Of a stretch of 64,000 nucleotides of DNA, positions 43,379-51,757 are shown in pieces (within the stretch, counting starts at the first letter, position 1; each line of letters begins with the position of its first letter). A program made the translations under genes and the position numbers. Source of the stretch: Streptomyces atroolivaceus (GTDB taxonomy: Bacteria; Actinomycetota; Actinomycetes; Streptomycetales; Streptomycetaceae); NCBI RefSeq assembly GCF_000717025.1, contig NZ_JNXG01000002.1, positions 186,001-250,000 on the forward strand, in the 5' to 3' direction. The notes beneath the pieces are model-generated. The model worked only from the letters and a program-made list of their open reading frames with translations, had not been told where the DNA came from and searched no databases.

Positions 43379-43854
43379 GTCTGCTCCTCGGTCCGGTCCA
43401 CGACGGTCTGTCGTGCCCACCCTACCGAGGGGCCCCCGGTCACCGGGCGGGTGCGTCGGCGCACCCAGGGCAGCAGCTGCACCACGCCGAAGGCCACCTC
43501 GGCGCCGAGGAACAGCCACAGCAGCCGGGGGCCGCCGTGGGCGAGTGCGTACGCCTGCCATGCCGTGAACAGGGCCCGCGCCACCCCGTCGTACAGGCCG
43601 TGCACCGGCAGGGGACCCACGATGCGCAGGACGGCCCACACGACCACGACCGAGCCCATCAGATTCGCGTACAGGATCTGCATCGGGTCCTGGGCGGGCA
43701 GCGGGCCCATCCCGAGGGCGTCGCCCAGGGACGAGAGCCCGTCGTGCAGCAGGCCGTACGTCCAGGGCGTCGCGAAGCCGGCCGTGACGACGAGGTCGTA
43801 CCAGGCGCTCGCGCGTACGAGGCCGAGGTAGGAGGGGGTGCGGAGAGAGGGCAT
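43375..43854 (-). CDS. Four-helix membrane protein upstream of nadE
   Basis: 159 residues with about four transmembrane segments (about 12-34, 60-84, 95-115 and 118-137). The opening [25 protein letters not shown] contains a short periplasmic loop. No enzyme motif. First gene of the two-gene unit with nadE and last before the MerR divergent promoter; ATG with AGGGAG seven bases upstream. A role tied to NAD supply or to the MerR signal is possible but unproven. Confidence 0.75.
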   Translation of the reverse strand: MPSLRTPSYLGLVRASAWYDLVVTAGFATPWTYGLLHDGLSSLGDALGMGPLPAQDPMQILYANLMGSVVVVWAVLRIVGPLPVHGLYDGVARALFTAWQAYALAHGGPRLLWLFLGAEVAFGVVQLLPWVRRRTRPVTGGPSVGWARQTVVDRTEEQT

Positions 43855-43894
43855 GAGGGAACTCCCTGTGGTCCGTGGGGAAGCGACCGTCCGA

Positions 43895-43925
43895 CTCTCA
43901 ACGGTGGAGTACGGTCCAAGGTCAA
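43895..43925 (-). promoter_or_regulatory. MerR-type promoter facing the membrane protein-nadE unit
   Basis: On the minus strand there is a -35 TTGACC (43925-43920), then a 19-bp spacer holding the dyad cttggaccgtactccaccg, then tgagagt in the -10 position. An over-long 19-20 bp spacer with a central dyad is the hallmark of promoters untwisted by MerR-family activators. The MerR gene starts 22 bp away on the other strand. Confidence 0.55.
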
Positions 43926-43946
43926 GCGCAGAACCGGGGGAGTGCC

Positions 43947-44315
43947 ATGCTGATAGGCGAACTGGCCGAGCGGACGGGCATGTCGAGGGACGCCATCCGC
44001 TTCTACGAGAGGACCGGACTCGTCGCCGGGGGCCGACTGCCCAGCGGATACCGTGACTTCCCGCCGGAGACGGTGCCCTGGTTGCTCTACGTCCGCACCG
44101 CGCAGGCGCTCGGATTCTCCCTGGCGGAGATCGCGAGGCACGGCGAGGAGCTGCGGGATGCGCCCGATCCCGCGGACGCCCTGTCCGCGCTGCTGGAGGC
44201 GAAGATCCGGACGGTCGACGAGCGGATGGCCGAACTGGCCTTGCTGCGTACCGAACTCGCCGCCCGCGTGGGCACCGGGTGCCCGCTCCGCGCCGCCGGT
44301 GCGGTCAGCCCCTGA
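43947..44315 (+). CDS. MerR-family regulator
   Basis: 122 residues. N-terminal winged helix (IGELAERTGMSRDAIRFYERTGLV, about 3-26; SGYRDFPPETVPWL, about 37-50), then a dimerisation coiled coil, ending with a single Cys in GTGCPLRAAG. One Cys near the C-terminus in this spacing is seen in some metal or redox sensors, but there is no second ligand, so the effector is unclear. ATG with GGGGGAG upstream. Its end overlaps the convergent membrane-protein gene by 11 bp. Confidence 0.9.
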   Translation: MLIGELAERTGMSRDAIRFYERTGLVAGGRLPSGYRDFPPETVPWLLYVRTAQALGFSLAEIARHGEELRDAPDPADALSALLEAKIRTVDERMAELALLRTELAARVGTGCPLRAAGAVSP

Positions 44316-44886
44316 CCGCCACGTGGTAGGCGGAGGCCCACAGCGTCACCGCGGAGGCCAGCCCGACCACGGCGCGCACGCTCCCGTCCGGCAGGCCGGC
44401 CGCGAGGAGGGCGAAGCCGAGGACCGCGGAGGCGCTCAGCAGCGCGGCCGTCCCCTTGTACTGCCACTGGTCGTAGAGACGCGCGAGCGGCACGAAGTGC
44501 AGGCCGACCACGAGTGCGACGGCCGGCGGGATGAACCCGGGGCGGCCGGAGGCGTTGGACGCCGCGATCACCGCGAAGATCGCCGCGAGCTCGGCGACGT
44601 TGACGATGCCGACCGAACGCGCCCAGTTCGCGGGAGGGGTGACCATGCGGGGCGAGGGGGCGGCGCCCTTGCGGTAGGCGAGGTAGACCGCCGCCGCGGT
44701 GACGGGCACCGCGATGATCTCGACGGTCAGGGCCGCACCCGAGGACGTCAGCCCGGACGCCCCGGCGAACGCCCAGACGAGGGCGAACACCGACAGCACG
44801 ACGGTGCCCCGGCGGCGCAGGGTCCGGGTGAGTGCGGCGCATTCGGCGTCCGGGACCGGGGGCGACGAGGGCGTCGGCTGGATCAT
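44305..44886 (-). CDS. Six-helix membrane protein, unknown function
   Basis: 193 residues with about six hydrophobic segments: one near 29-48, one near 52-70, then four between 90 and 190. The loop GLHFVPLARLYDQWQYKGTA is distinctive. No known motif. Its last 11 bases overlap the 3' end of the convergent merR gene, so antisense interference between the two messages is possible. Confidence 0.75.
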   Translation of the reverse strand: MIQPTPSSPPVPDAECAALTRTLRRRGTVVLSVFALVWAFAGASGLTSSGAALTVEIIAVPVTAAAVYLAYRKGAAPSPRMVTPPANWARSVGIVNVAELAAIFAVIAASNASGRPGFIPPAVALVVGLHFVPLARLYDQWQYKGTAALLSASAVLGFALLAAGLPDGSVRAVVGLASAVTLWASAYHVAVRG

Positions 44887-44942
44887 TGGGCGAGGGTACA
44901 GCCGTCATCGGGCCCGTTCGGCGGTTTCGGAACGGATGGAGC

Positions 44943-44964
44943 AGGCCTCCACTTGCGGAGGCCT
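44943..44964. other. Small perfect hairpin in the divergent region before the cupin gene
   Basis: aggcctcc / ggaggcct with a 6-nt loop, between the membrane-protein start (44886) and the cupin start (45126). It could be an attenuator-like element in a long cupin leader or simply a structured spacer. Confidence 0.35.
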
Positions 44965-45125
44965 TCCGTCCGGCCCGCACCTCCTGACCTGCTCGTTTCC
45001 CCGGCACCGGAGTGCGGTCCGGGTACGGCCGGGGCGGCCACCTGGCCACCGTGACAAACTGGGCGGAAGACCCGCTCCGGGCAGGCCCACGAGGTCCGCG
45101 AGCGCGATGACGAGGAGGCCGCCGC

Positions 45126-45620
45126 GTGAACGCCACCCCGCAGGTGCTGGCCGTCCTGGACGGCCTTCTCGCCTCCGCCGCCCCCGGTGAGCGCGGCGCC
45201 CTCTGGCATCTGGCGGAGCAGGGAAGGGAGTTGGACGCCAACGTCGTCCATCTCCCGCCGGGGGCCGGGGTGGGCGAGCATCAGGAGGACGTCCTGGACG
45301 TGCTCCTCCTCGTCCTCGCGGGCCGCGGCAGCCTGCGTACGGGTGACGGCGACACGCTGGACCTCACCCCGACGGCCGTCACCTGGCTGCCCCGCACCTC
45401 GCGCCGGGCACTGGAGGCGGGGCCGGAGGGCTTGACCTACCTCACGGTGCACCGCCGCCGGCCCGGACTGATGATCAAGCCGGCCGTCCGGGCTCCCGCG
45501 TACGAGGGCGGCGAGGCCGCCTGCATGCTCGACCTGGTGTGCCAGGAGTGCGGGCGGCTGTCGGCGGACCGGGCGCCGCGATTCTGCAGCGCGTGCGGAG
45601 AGGCCTTCCCGGCTCGATAG
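45126..45620 (+). CDS. Cupin protein with C-terminal zinc ribbon
   Basis: 164 residues. Residues 30-115 form a single cupin barrel: VVHLPPGAGVGEHQEDVLDVLLLVLAGRGSLRTGDG, with His and Glu at the metal-site positions, and a second motif DLTPTAVTWLPRTSRRAL. The C-terminal 35 residues carry CQECGRLSADRAPRFCSACG, two CxxC pairs forming a zinc ribbon. This combination suggests a sensor or binding protein rather than an enzyme. GTG 45126 with GAGGAGG seven bases upstream. Confidence 0.82.
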   Translation: MNATPQVLAVLDGLLASAAPGERGALWHLAEQGRELDANVVHLPPGAGVGEHQEDVLDVLLLVLAGRGSLRTGDGDTLDLTPTAVTWLPRTSRRALEAGPEGLTYLTVHRRRPGLMIKPAVRAPAYEGGEAACMLDLVCQECGRLSADRAPRFCSACGEAFPAR

Positions 45621-45630
45621 CGCGCGTCGC

Positions 45631-46134
45631 TCACACGGCGCGTTCCATGCAGATCAGCCGGTCCCGGTCGTCCCACGACTCGGTGACGGTGAATCCGAGC
45701 CGGCCGTACAGCGCGATCGCGCCGGCCCGCCACTTCCACACCGACAGCCGTACCGCCCCGGCCCCGCTCTCCGCAGCGTGCGCCAGCGCGGCGCCGACCA
45801 GACCGGACGCGACACCCAGACCGCGGAACGCCGGGTCCGTCCAGAGCCTCTTGATCTCGGACCGCCCGTCGACGGGCGCGGTCACCACCACGCAGCCCAC
45901 CGCGATGTCCCCGCTCGACGCCAGCAGCACCACGTCGCCGGCGAACGTGGTGCGGGGCTCCACGATCTCGGCCCGGTAGTGGTCCGGCAGTTCGTCCACA
46001 CCGGGGACGGCCTCGCCCTTCTCCGCCTGCGTCCGCAGATGGTAGGCCGCCAGCAGGCGCGCCGGTCCCTCCGCGGCGGAGCGGGCCGTCCGGCCCGGCC
46101 AGACCATGACGGAGATGCCGCCTTCACCCTTCAT
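45631..46134 (-). CDS. GNAT-family acetyltransferase
   Basis: 167 residues. The acetyl-CoA binding motif A is IKRLWTDPAFRGLGVASGLVGAAL (about 92-116, with R-G-L-G-V-A), and motif B is ALYGRLGFTVTESW near 143-156. N-acetylates a small molecule or protein N-terminus; substrate unknown. Lies 62 bp after the CsoR-family gene in the same direction and may be under its control. Start taken as ATG 46134, without a clear Shine-Dalgarno. Confidence 0.85.
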   Translation of the reverse strand: MKGEGGISVMVWPGRTARSAAEGPARLLAAYHLRTQAEKGEAVPGVDELPDHYRAEIVEPRTTFAGDVVLLASSGDIAVGCVVVTAPVDGRSEIKRLWTDPAFRGLGVASGLVGAALAHAAESGAGAVRLSVWKWRAGAIALYGRLGFTVTESWDDRDRLICMERAV

Positions 46135-46196
46135 GGCGTCAGCATCACATGTCCCCGGCAGCCCCCGGGCCGGCGTGACCCGCCAGGGGCCGCCGC

Positions 46197-46973
<777 letters not shown>

Positions 46974-47423
46974 GTGCGTTACTTCAAGAGAGCTGTCACG
47001 GCTGCCGCCATAGCCGCAGCGGTTTCCGCTGCCACGGTGACTCCCGCATCGGCGGCGGGCGATTTCGACAACTACTGGTTCGGCTGCAACTACGAATCGT
47101 CCAACAACTTCAAGTTCCGCATCTTCTACAACTCCAACCTCGCGGGCGACTACCGGAACATCGGTTACGCCGTGTACGACTTCGACTCGGTCGCGAACGG
47201 TACGAGTGCCGGACCCCTCACGTACTGCGGTTTCAGGAGTGCGGGAAGCGGTCAGCGCGTGAAGAACAACGCGGCGTCCGCGCGTAACACTCACGCCACC
47301 TACACCGGCGCGCTCTATTACAACAGCGGCTACAAGGGGGCGACCGACTACATCTGGGGAACGGTGAACCAGCTCGAAGCCACGTACAACGAAAACGCGT
47401 CTTTCAACTGGGTGAGCCTGTAA
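46974..47423 (+). CDS. Secreted protein resembling peptidase inhibitor family I36
   Basis: 149 residues. Signal peptide 1-27 (ends PASA), mature protein about 122 residues. Two repeats recall the beta/gamma-crystallin fold of Streptomyces I36 metalloproteinase inhibitors: FRIFYNSNLAGDYRNIG and GALYYNSGYKGATDYI. Between them is VKNNAASARN, the typical connector. Two Cys (FGCNYE, TYCGFR) could pair. Codon use is less G+C-rich and the protein is Asn/Tyr-rich, unlike its neighbours. GTG 46974 follows GGGGAGA. A terminator follows, so it is a separate unit. It might protect or regulate secreted proteases. Confidence 0.72.
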   Translation: MRYFKRAVTAAAIAAAVSAATVTPASAAGDFDNYWFGCNYESSNNFKFRIFYNSNLAGDYRNIGYAVYDFDSVANGTSAGPLTYCGFRSAGSGQRVKNNAASARNTHATYTGALYYNSGYKGATDYIWGTVNQLEATYNENASFNWVSL

Positions 47424-47433
47424 GAAGCTCACG

Positions 47434-47456
47434 GTTGCCCGCCGAAAGCGGGCAAC
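47434..47456 (+). terminator. Terminator after the I36-like gene
   Basis: Perfect 9-bp arms gttgcccgc / gcgggcaac with loop cgaaa, 11 bp after the stop codon. Confidence 0.75.
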
Positions 47457-47495
47457 CCGCCTTCCCCTCTCCTCGCCGAACCTGGAAAGCCCCAC

Positions 47496-48386
47496 ATGCG
47501 CGCTAGACCCTCAGGCGTGATCGCCTTCTCCCTCGCCGCCACGTTCCTGCTCGCAGGATGCTCCTTCTCGTCCTCGCCGGACGCGGCCGACCAGGCTCCC
47601 GCGGGTGACCCCAAGGATCCGGCGAGCTGGGTCCTTCCCCTGCAGGCATTCATGCCGACGGAGCAGGAATACGGCCAGCTTTCGCAGGCGAAGAAGATTC
47701 TGGTCGGCGACTGCATGAAGGGTTTCGGCTTCTCCTGGGTTCCCGCACCCGATCTCCCCAGGGTGGGCCCCAAGACGCTGACCGACTGGCGCTACGGCAT
47801 CCACGACATGGCTCTGTCCAAGGAGCGCGGATACAAGCCCGACGCGAAGGAGCAGGAAGCCTACGACGCCGCTGTCGAAAAGGGTGCTGTCGACGGCACG
47901 ACGGCCGACGGCCCCGACGCCCGTGCCCTTGACGGCAGGATCAAGGAGGTCGACGGCAAGAAGGTCCCCGAGGGCGGGTGTGTGGGCGCCGCGAACAAAG
48001 AGATCAACGCCGATGCCCTGCAGGCGCGTGCCGCGCTCGACCTGGCCAACGCGGCCTTCGTGAAGTCCAAGCAGGACCCCGAGGTCGTCAAGGCGTTCTC
48101 GGGCTGGTCGGAGTGCATGAAGCGGAGCGGTTACGACTACGAACAACCGCTCGACGCGAGTGACGACCCCCGATTCGGCGTTCCCGAGGTGAGTTCGGAG
48201 GAGATCGCCACCGCCACCGCCGATATCACCTGCCGGCAGAAGACCGAGGTCGCCTGGATCTGGTTCCAGGCGGAGTCCGCTCTGCAGAAGCGGGTCATCG
48301 AGGACCACGCCGAGGAATTGTCGGCGGAGCGTCGGAGCATCGAGACCTCGGTGCGCAAGGCGTCGAAAATCGTCACGGGTAAGTGA
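47496..48386 (+). CDS. Cys-rich lipoprotein of an exporter operon
   Basis: 296 residues. Lipobox FLLAGCSF gives C22 as the lipid-bearing residue. Besides this there are four Cys: GDCMKGFGF (about 73), GGCVGAA (about 162), SECMKRSGYDY (about 208) and ITCRQK (about 247). The repeated CMKxxGF/Y element suggests an internal duplication and two disulfides. No enzyme motif. Its stop overlaps the GTG of the MacA-like gene (GTGA), so it belongs to that exporter operon, probably as an extracytoplasmic partner. Confidence 0.8.
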   Translation: MRARPSGVIAFSLAATFLLAGCSFSSSPDAADQAPAGDPKDPASWVLPLQAFMPTEQEYGQLSQAKKILVGDCMKGFGFSWVPAPDLPRVGPKTLTDWRYGIHDMALSKERGYKPDAKEQEAYDAAVEKGAVDGTTADGPDARALDGRIKEVDGKKVPEGGCVGAANKEINADALQARAALDLANAAFVKSKQDPEVVKAFSGWSECMKRSGYDYEQPLDASDDPRFGVPEVSSEEIATATADITCRQKTEVAWIWFQAESALQKRVIEDHAEELSAERRSIETSVRKASKIVTGK

Positions 48387-49684
48387 GCACCGTCATGTCC
48401 GAAGACACCCCACCCCGGCCGCATCCCGGACGGCGTCGGCAGAAGGGCGGCCTGGACCGCCGCCGACGGGCTCTGATCTCCGTGCTCGCCGGTTCGGTGG
48501 TCCTGACCGGAGCCGGCGTCGCCGCTGCCGCCTTCATCAAGTCCCCCGCACAGGCGGCCGCCGACACCGGCCCTCCGCCGGCGAGCGTCCTGACCGCCGC
48601 GGTGGAGAAGAAGGTCCTCTCGGAAACGGTCATCACGCGCGGCAAGGTCGCTTCCTCGCAGCGGATCACCGTGTCCGGTGAGGGCGCGGGCGGGAAGGAC
48701 GCCGGCCGTTCGGTGGTGACGAAGGTGGCGGTGAAGGAGGGTCAGTCCCTCCGCATGGGGCAGCTGTTGCTGGAGATCTCCGGCCGCCCGGTGTTCGTCC
48801 TCAAGGGAGCCGTCCCGGCGTACAGGGACCTCGGGCCGGGAAGCACGGGCGACGACGTCGCACAGCTGCAGCGGGCCCTCACCGAGATCGGCCACGGCAC
48901 GGGGAGCGACCGCGCCGGGACGTTCGGGACCGGGACGGAGCAGGCGGTCGAGCGCTTCTACCGGGCCCACGAGTTCGCCCCGGTGACGGAACAGACCGGT
49001 CCGCCTCCGGCGACGACGGAGGTCGCCGGGGGCGTCGGCACGGCGGGCGACGACGACGGTGACGACGTGCCGGCGCCCGCGCCCCGCGTCACCGTCCCCC
49101 TTTCCGAGATCGTCTACGTGCGCACCGGACCCGCGTACGCGGAGGACGTGTCGGCGCAGGTGGGCGGCGAGGCGAAGACTGACCTGGTCTCGATCTCGGC
49201 GGGCGAACTGATCGTCGACGGGACGGTGGGGCCGGAGGTGAAGGGCCTGGTGAAGCCCGGGCAGACGGTCTCGATCGCGTCCGAGGTCACCGGCGCCCGC
49301 GCCACGGGAACGATCGAGTCGGTCGCCGCGAAGCCCACGAAGCCGAAGGACGGCGAGCAGGCCGGTGGCGACACCTACGCGATGAAGGTCAGGCCGTCCG
49401 GCCGCCTCCCCGCCGATCTGGCGGGCGAGGACGTCCGGCTCACGATCACCGCCGCGTCCTCGCAGAACGAGGTCCTGGCCGTTCCGACCTCGGCCATCTC
49501 GTCCGGCGAGGACGGACAGACGACGGTCACGGTGCGCCGGGGGCAGAAGGAGCGGCGCGTACCCGTCGACACCGGCATGATCGCGGACGGGTACGTGCAG
49601 GTCACCCCGCGGGGCCAGGCCGGACTCACCGCCGGTGACCAGGTCATCGTCGGAGTGGACGAGACGCGCGCGGGAGCCGGCTGA
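48383..49684 (+). CDS. MacA-like membrane fusion protein with peptidoglycan-binding domain
   Basis: 433 residues. A short basic cytoplasmic head (PHPGRRRQKGGLDRRRR) is followed by one transmembrane segment (about 31-52) and an HlyD/RND-adaptor type beta-barrel/lipoyl part (VSGEGAGG, VKEGQSLRMGQLLLEISGRPVFVL). A PG_binding_1 domain is inserted (about 145-195: LGPGSTGDDVAQLQRALTEIG, GTFGTGTEQAVERFY), then a C-terminal beta-barrel. This fused design is the actinobacterial counterpart of MacA and would connect the ABC transporter to the cell wall. Starts at GTG 48383; ATG 48395 is an alternative. Confidence 0.88.
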   Translation: MSTVMSEDTPPRPHPGRRRQKGGLDRRRRALISVLAGSVVLTGAGVAAAAFIKSPAQAAADTGPPPASVLTAAVEKKVLSETVITRGKVASSQRITVSGEGAGGKDAGRSVVTKVAVKEGQSLRMGQLLLEISGRPVFVLKGAVPAYRDLGPGSTGDDVAQLQRALTEIGHGTGSDRAGTFGTGTEQAVERFYRAHEFAPVTEQTGPPPATTEVAGGVGTAGDDDGDDVPAPAPRVTVPLSEIVYVRTGPAYAEDVSAQVGGEAKTDLVSISAGELIVDGTVGPEVKGLVKPGQTVSIASEVTGARATGTIESVAAKPTKPKDGEQAGGDTYAMKVRPSGRLPADLAGEDVRLTITAASSQNEVLAVPTSAISSGEDGQTTVTVRRGQKERRVPVDTGMIADGYVQVTPRGQAGLTAGDQVIVGVDETRAGAG

Positions 49685-49686
49685 CC

Positions 49687-50397
49687 ATGGTGCACGTCGA
49701 CCGCCCCGCCGTGATCGCGCTCGAGGGCGTGGGTCTCACGTACCCGGGCCCCCCGCCGGTCACCGCTCTCCGGCCCTGCTCCCTGCGGATCGAGCAGGGC
49801 GAGTTCGTCGCCGTCGTCGGGCCCTCGGGGTCGGGCAAGTCCAGCCTGCTCAACATGCTCGGTCTGCTCGACAACCCCACCGAAGGCACCTACCTGCTGA
49901 ACGGTCTGGACACCTCCGCGGTGAGCGACAGCCGCCGTGCGGCGTTGCGCGGATCCCACATCGGATTCGTGTTCCAGTCCTTCCACCTGCTTCCTCACCG
50001 CACGGCCCAGGAGAACGTGGAACTCGCGATGCTCTACCGGCGGACACCCCGGCGTGTCCGCCGCCGCAAGGCGGCCGAGGTGCTGGCCCGGGTCGGTCTC
50101 GCCCACCGCGCCCATGCCCTGCCCACCCACCTGTCGGGGGGCGAGCGGCAGCGCGTGGCGGTCGCGCGTGCGCTGGTCGGAGAACCGGCACTCCTGCTGT
50201 GTGACGAACCGACCGGGAACCTCGACAGCGGGAACGCCGCCTCGCTCCTCGACCTCCTCGGACGCCTCCACCGTGAGGGCATGACCATCGTGGTCATCAC
50301 ACACGACGGACAGGTCGCCGCCCGGGGCCGACGGACCATCACCATTCGGGACGGCGTACTCACCGAGGTGGACACCGGCGCGGCGGCACCGTGCTGA
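49687..50397 (+). CDS. MacB/LolD-type ABC transporter ATPase
   Basis: 236 residues. Walker A GPSGSGKSS (about 39-47), Q-loop FVFQSFHLLPHRTAQENVEL, signature LSGGERQRVAVARAL (about 143-157), Walker B LLLCDEPTGNLDS, H-loop VITHDG. Membership in the MacB/FtsE/LolD group is clear from QSFHLLPHRT. It pairs with the permease that overlaps its end by seven bases. Confidence 0.95.
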   Translation: MVHVDRPAVIALEGVGLTYPGPPPVTALRPCSLRIEQGEFVAVVGPSGSGKSSLLNMLGLLDNPTEGTYLLNGLDTSAVSDSRRAALRGSHIGFVFQSFHLLPHRTAQENVELAMLYRRTPRRVRRRKAAEVLARVGLAHRAHALPTHLSGGERQRVAVARALVGEPALLLCDEPTGNLDSGNAASLLDLLGRLHREGMTIVVITHDGQVAARGRRTITIRDGVLTEVDTGAAAPC

Positions 50398-51662
50398 ACC
50401 TACGCCGCGACCGAGCCGAACGCCGGGGAACGCCGGTGGACCGGGGCGCCGGCCGCTCGCGGCTCGCGACCCGTGATCTCCTGTCCGAGGCCGTCGCCGG
50501 AATCGTGCAGCGGCCCGCCCGTTCGGTCCTCACCTCGCTCGGCACGGTCCTGGGCGTCGGCGCGTTCATCGCCGTCCTGGGACTCACCGGGACCGCCGCC
50601 GCGCAGATCGACACGCGCTTCAACCGGCTGACGGCCACGGAAGTCACGGTGGAGGACACCGGCGGCCGCGACGCCGACCGGGTCCCGTTGGCGTTCCCCC
50701 GGAGCGCCGACGCCAGGATGGCCCGTGTCAACGGTGTCGAGGCCGCCGGCGTGTACTGGAAGATCCGTCTCGCGCCCGGACAGTCCGTCCGGTCCTCCCA
50801 GGTCGGGAACGCCAACGGCGCGGTGTCCCAGACGCCTGTGGTCGCCGCCTCTCCCGGGGTCCTCGCGGCAGCCGGACCCCACTACGTCCAGGGGCGCGGA
50901 TACAACGCCTTCCACGAGTCCCACGGCGACAGCGTGGCCGTGATCGGGTCCGCGACCGCCGCCCGCCTGGGCATCCTCACCCTGCGCACCCAGCCGGCCA
51001 TCTTCATCGGGGACACCGCGTTCACCGTCGTCGGCATCATCGACGACGTCGAACGCAAACCGGACCTGCTCCTCTCCATCATGATTCCGAGAGCGTCGGC
51101 CGAGCGGATCTGGGGACCACCGCAGGACGAGCGCGCGAAGATGCTCGTCTCGACCGACCTCGGTGCCGCCGCCCAGGTGGCGGAGGAGGCCGCTCTCGCG
51201 CTGCGGCCGGACCATCCCGAGTACCTGCGGTCGATCCCCCCGGCCGACCCCAAGGCGCTCAGGAACGCGGTGGGGAACGACCTCGGGCAGCTGTTCCTCC
51301 TGCTCGCCGTCGTCTGCCTGTTCATCGGAGCGGTGGGGATCGCCAACACCACGCTGGTCGCGGTGATGGAGCGGATCGGTGAGATCGGCCTACGGCGCGC
51401 GCTCGGCGCGAGATCCAGGCACATCACCCTGCAGTTCCTCGCCGAGTCCGCGGCCCTGGGCCTGGTGGGGGGCGTCACCGGCACGTCGCTCGGCACCGCG
51501 GTCGTCGTCGGCGTCTCGCTGCAGAAGGAATGGACGCCCGTCGTCGATCCCCTCACCCTCGCCGCGGCACCCGCGCTCGGGCTGGCCACCGGACTGCTGG
51601 CCGGCCTGTATCCCGCATGGCGGGCCGCCCGTATCCCACCGGTCGACGCCCTCCGCCGTTGA
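50391..51662 (+). CDS. MacB/FtsX-type ABC permease
   Basis: 423 residues. TM1 (about 50-72, SLGTVLGVGAFIAVLGL) is followed by a large extracytoplasmic MacB_PCD domain (about 75-290) and three C-terminal TM helices with the FtsX motif IGEIGLRRALGARSRHI (about 333-349). Together with the ATPase and fusion protein it forms a mechanotransmission-type exporter, which usually moves peptides, lipoproteins or antibiotics from the outer face rather than through the membrane. GTG start at 50391. Confidence 0.92.
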   Translation: MLNLRRDRAERRGTPVDRGAGRSRLATRDLLSEAVAGIVQRPARSVLTSLGTVLGVGAFIAVLGLTGTAAAQIDTRFNRLTATEVTVEDTGGRDADRVPLAFPRSADARMARVNGVEAAGVYWKIRLAPGQSVRSSQVGNANGAVSQTPVVAASPGVLAAAGPHYVQGRGYNAFHESHGDSVAVIGSATAARLGILTLRTQPAIFIGDTAFTVVGIIDDVERKPDLLLSIMIPRASAERIWGPPQDERAKMLVSTDLGAAAQVAEEAALALRPDHPEYLRSIPPADPKALRNAVGNDLGQLFLLLAVVCLFIGAVGIANTTLVAVMERIGEIGLRRALGARSRHITLQFLAESAALGLVGGVTGTSLGTAVVVGVSLQKEWTPVVDPLTLAAAPALGLATGLLAGLYPAWRAARIPPVDALRR

Positions 51663-51757
51663 GGCGCGCGGAGACCGTCCACAGACGTGTCCGGGGCAGC
51701 AACCGAGCGCCGGATCCCACACCACCCACTTTGTTCACCGGAAGACAGGAGGGGCTC

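Noticed and set aside
46974..47423. Lactococcin 972-type bacteriocin beside its ABC transporter
   Set aside because: The protein has the I36/beta-gamma-crystallin repeats, not the lactococcin 972 pattern, and a terminator separates it from the transporter operon.
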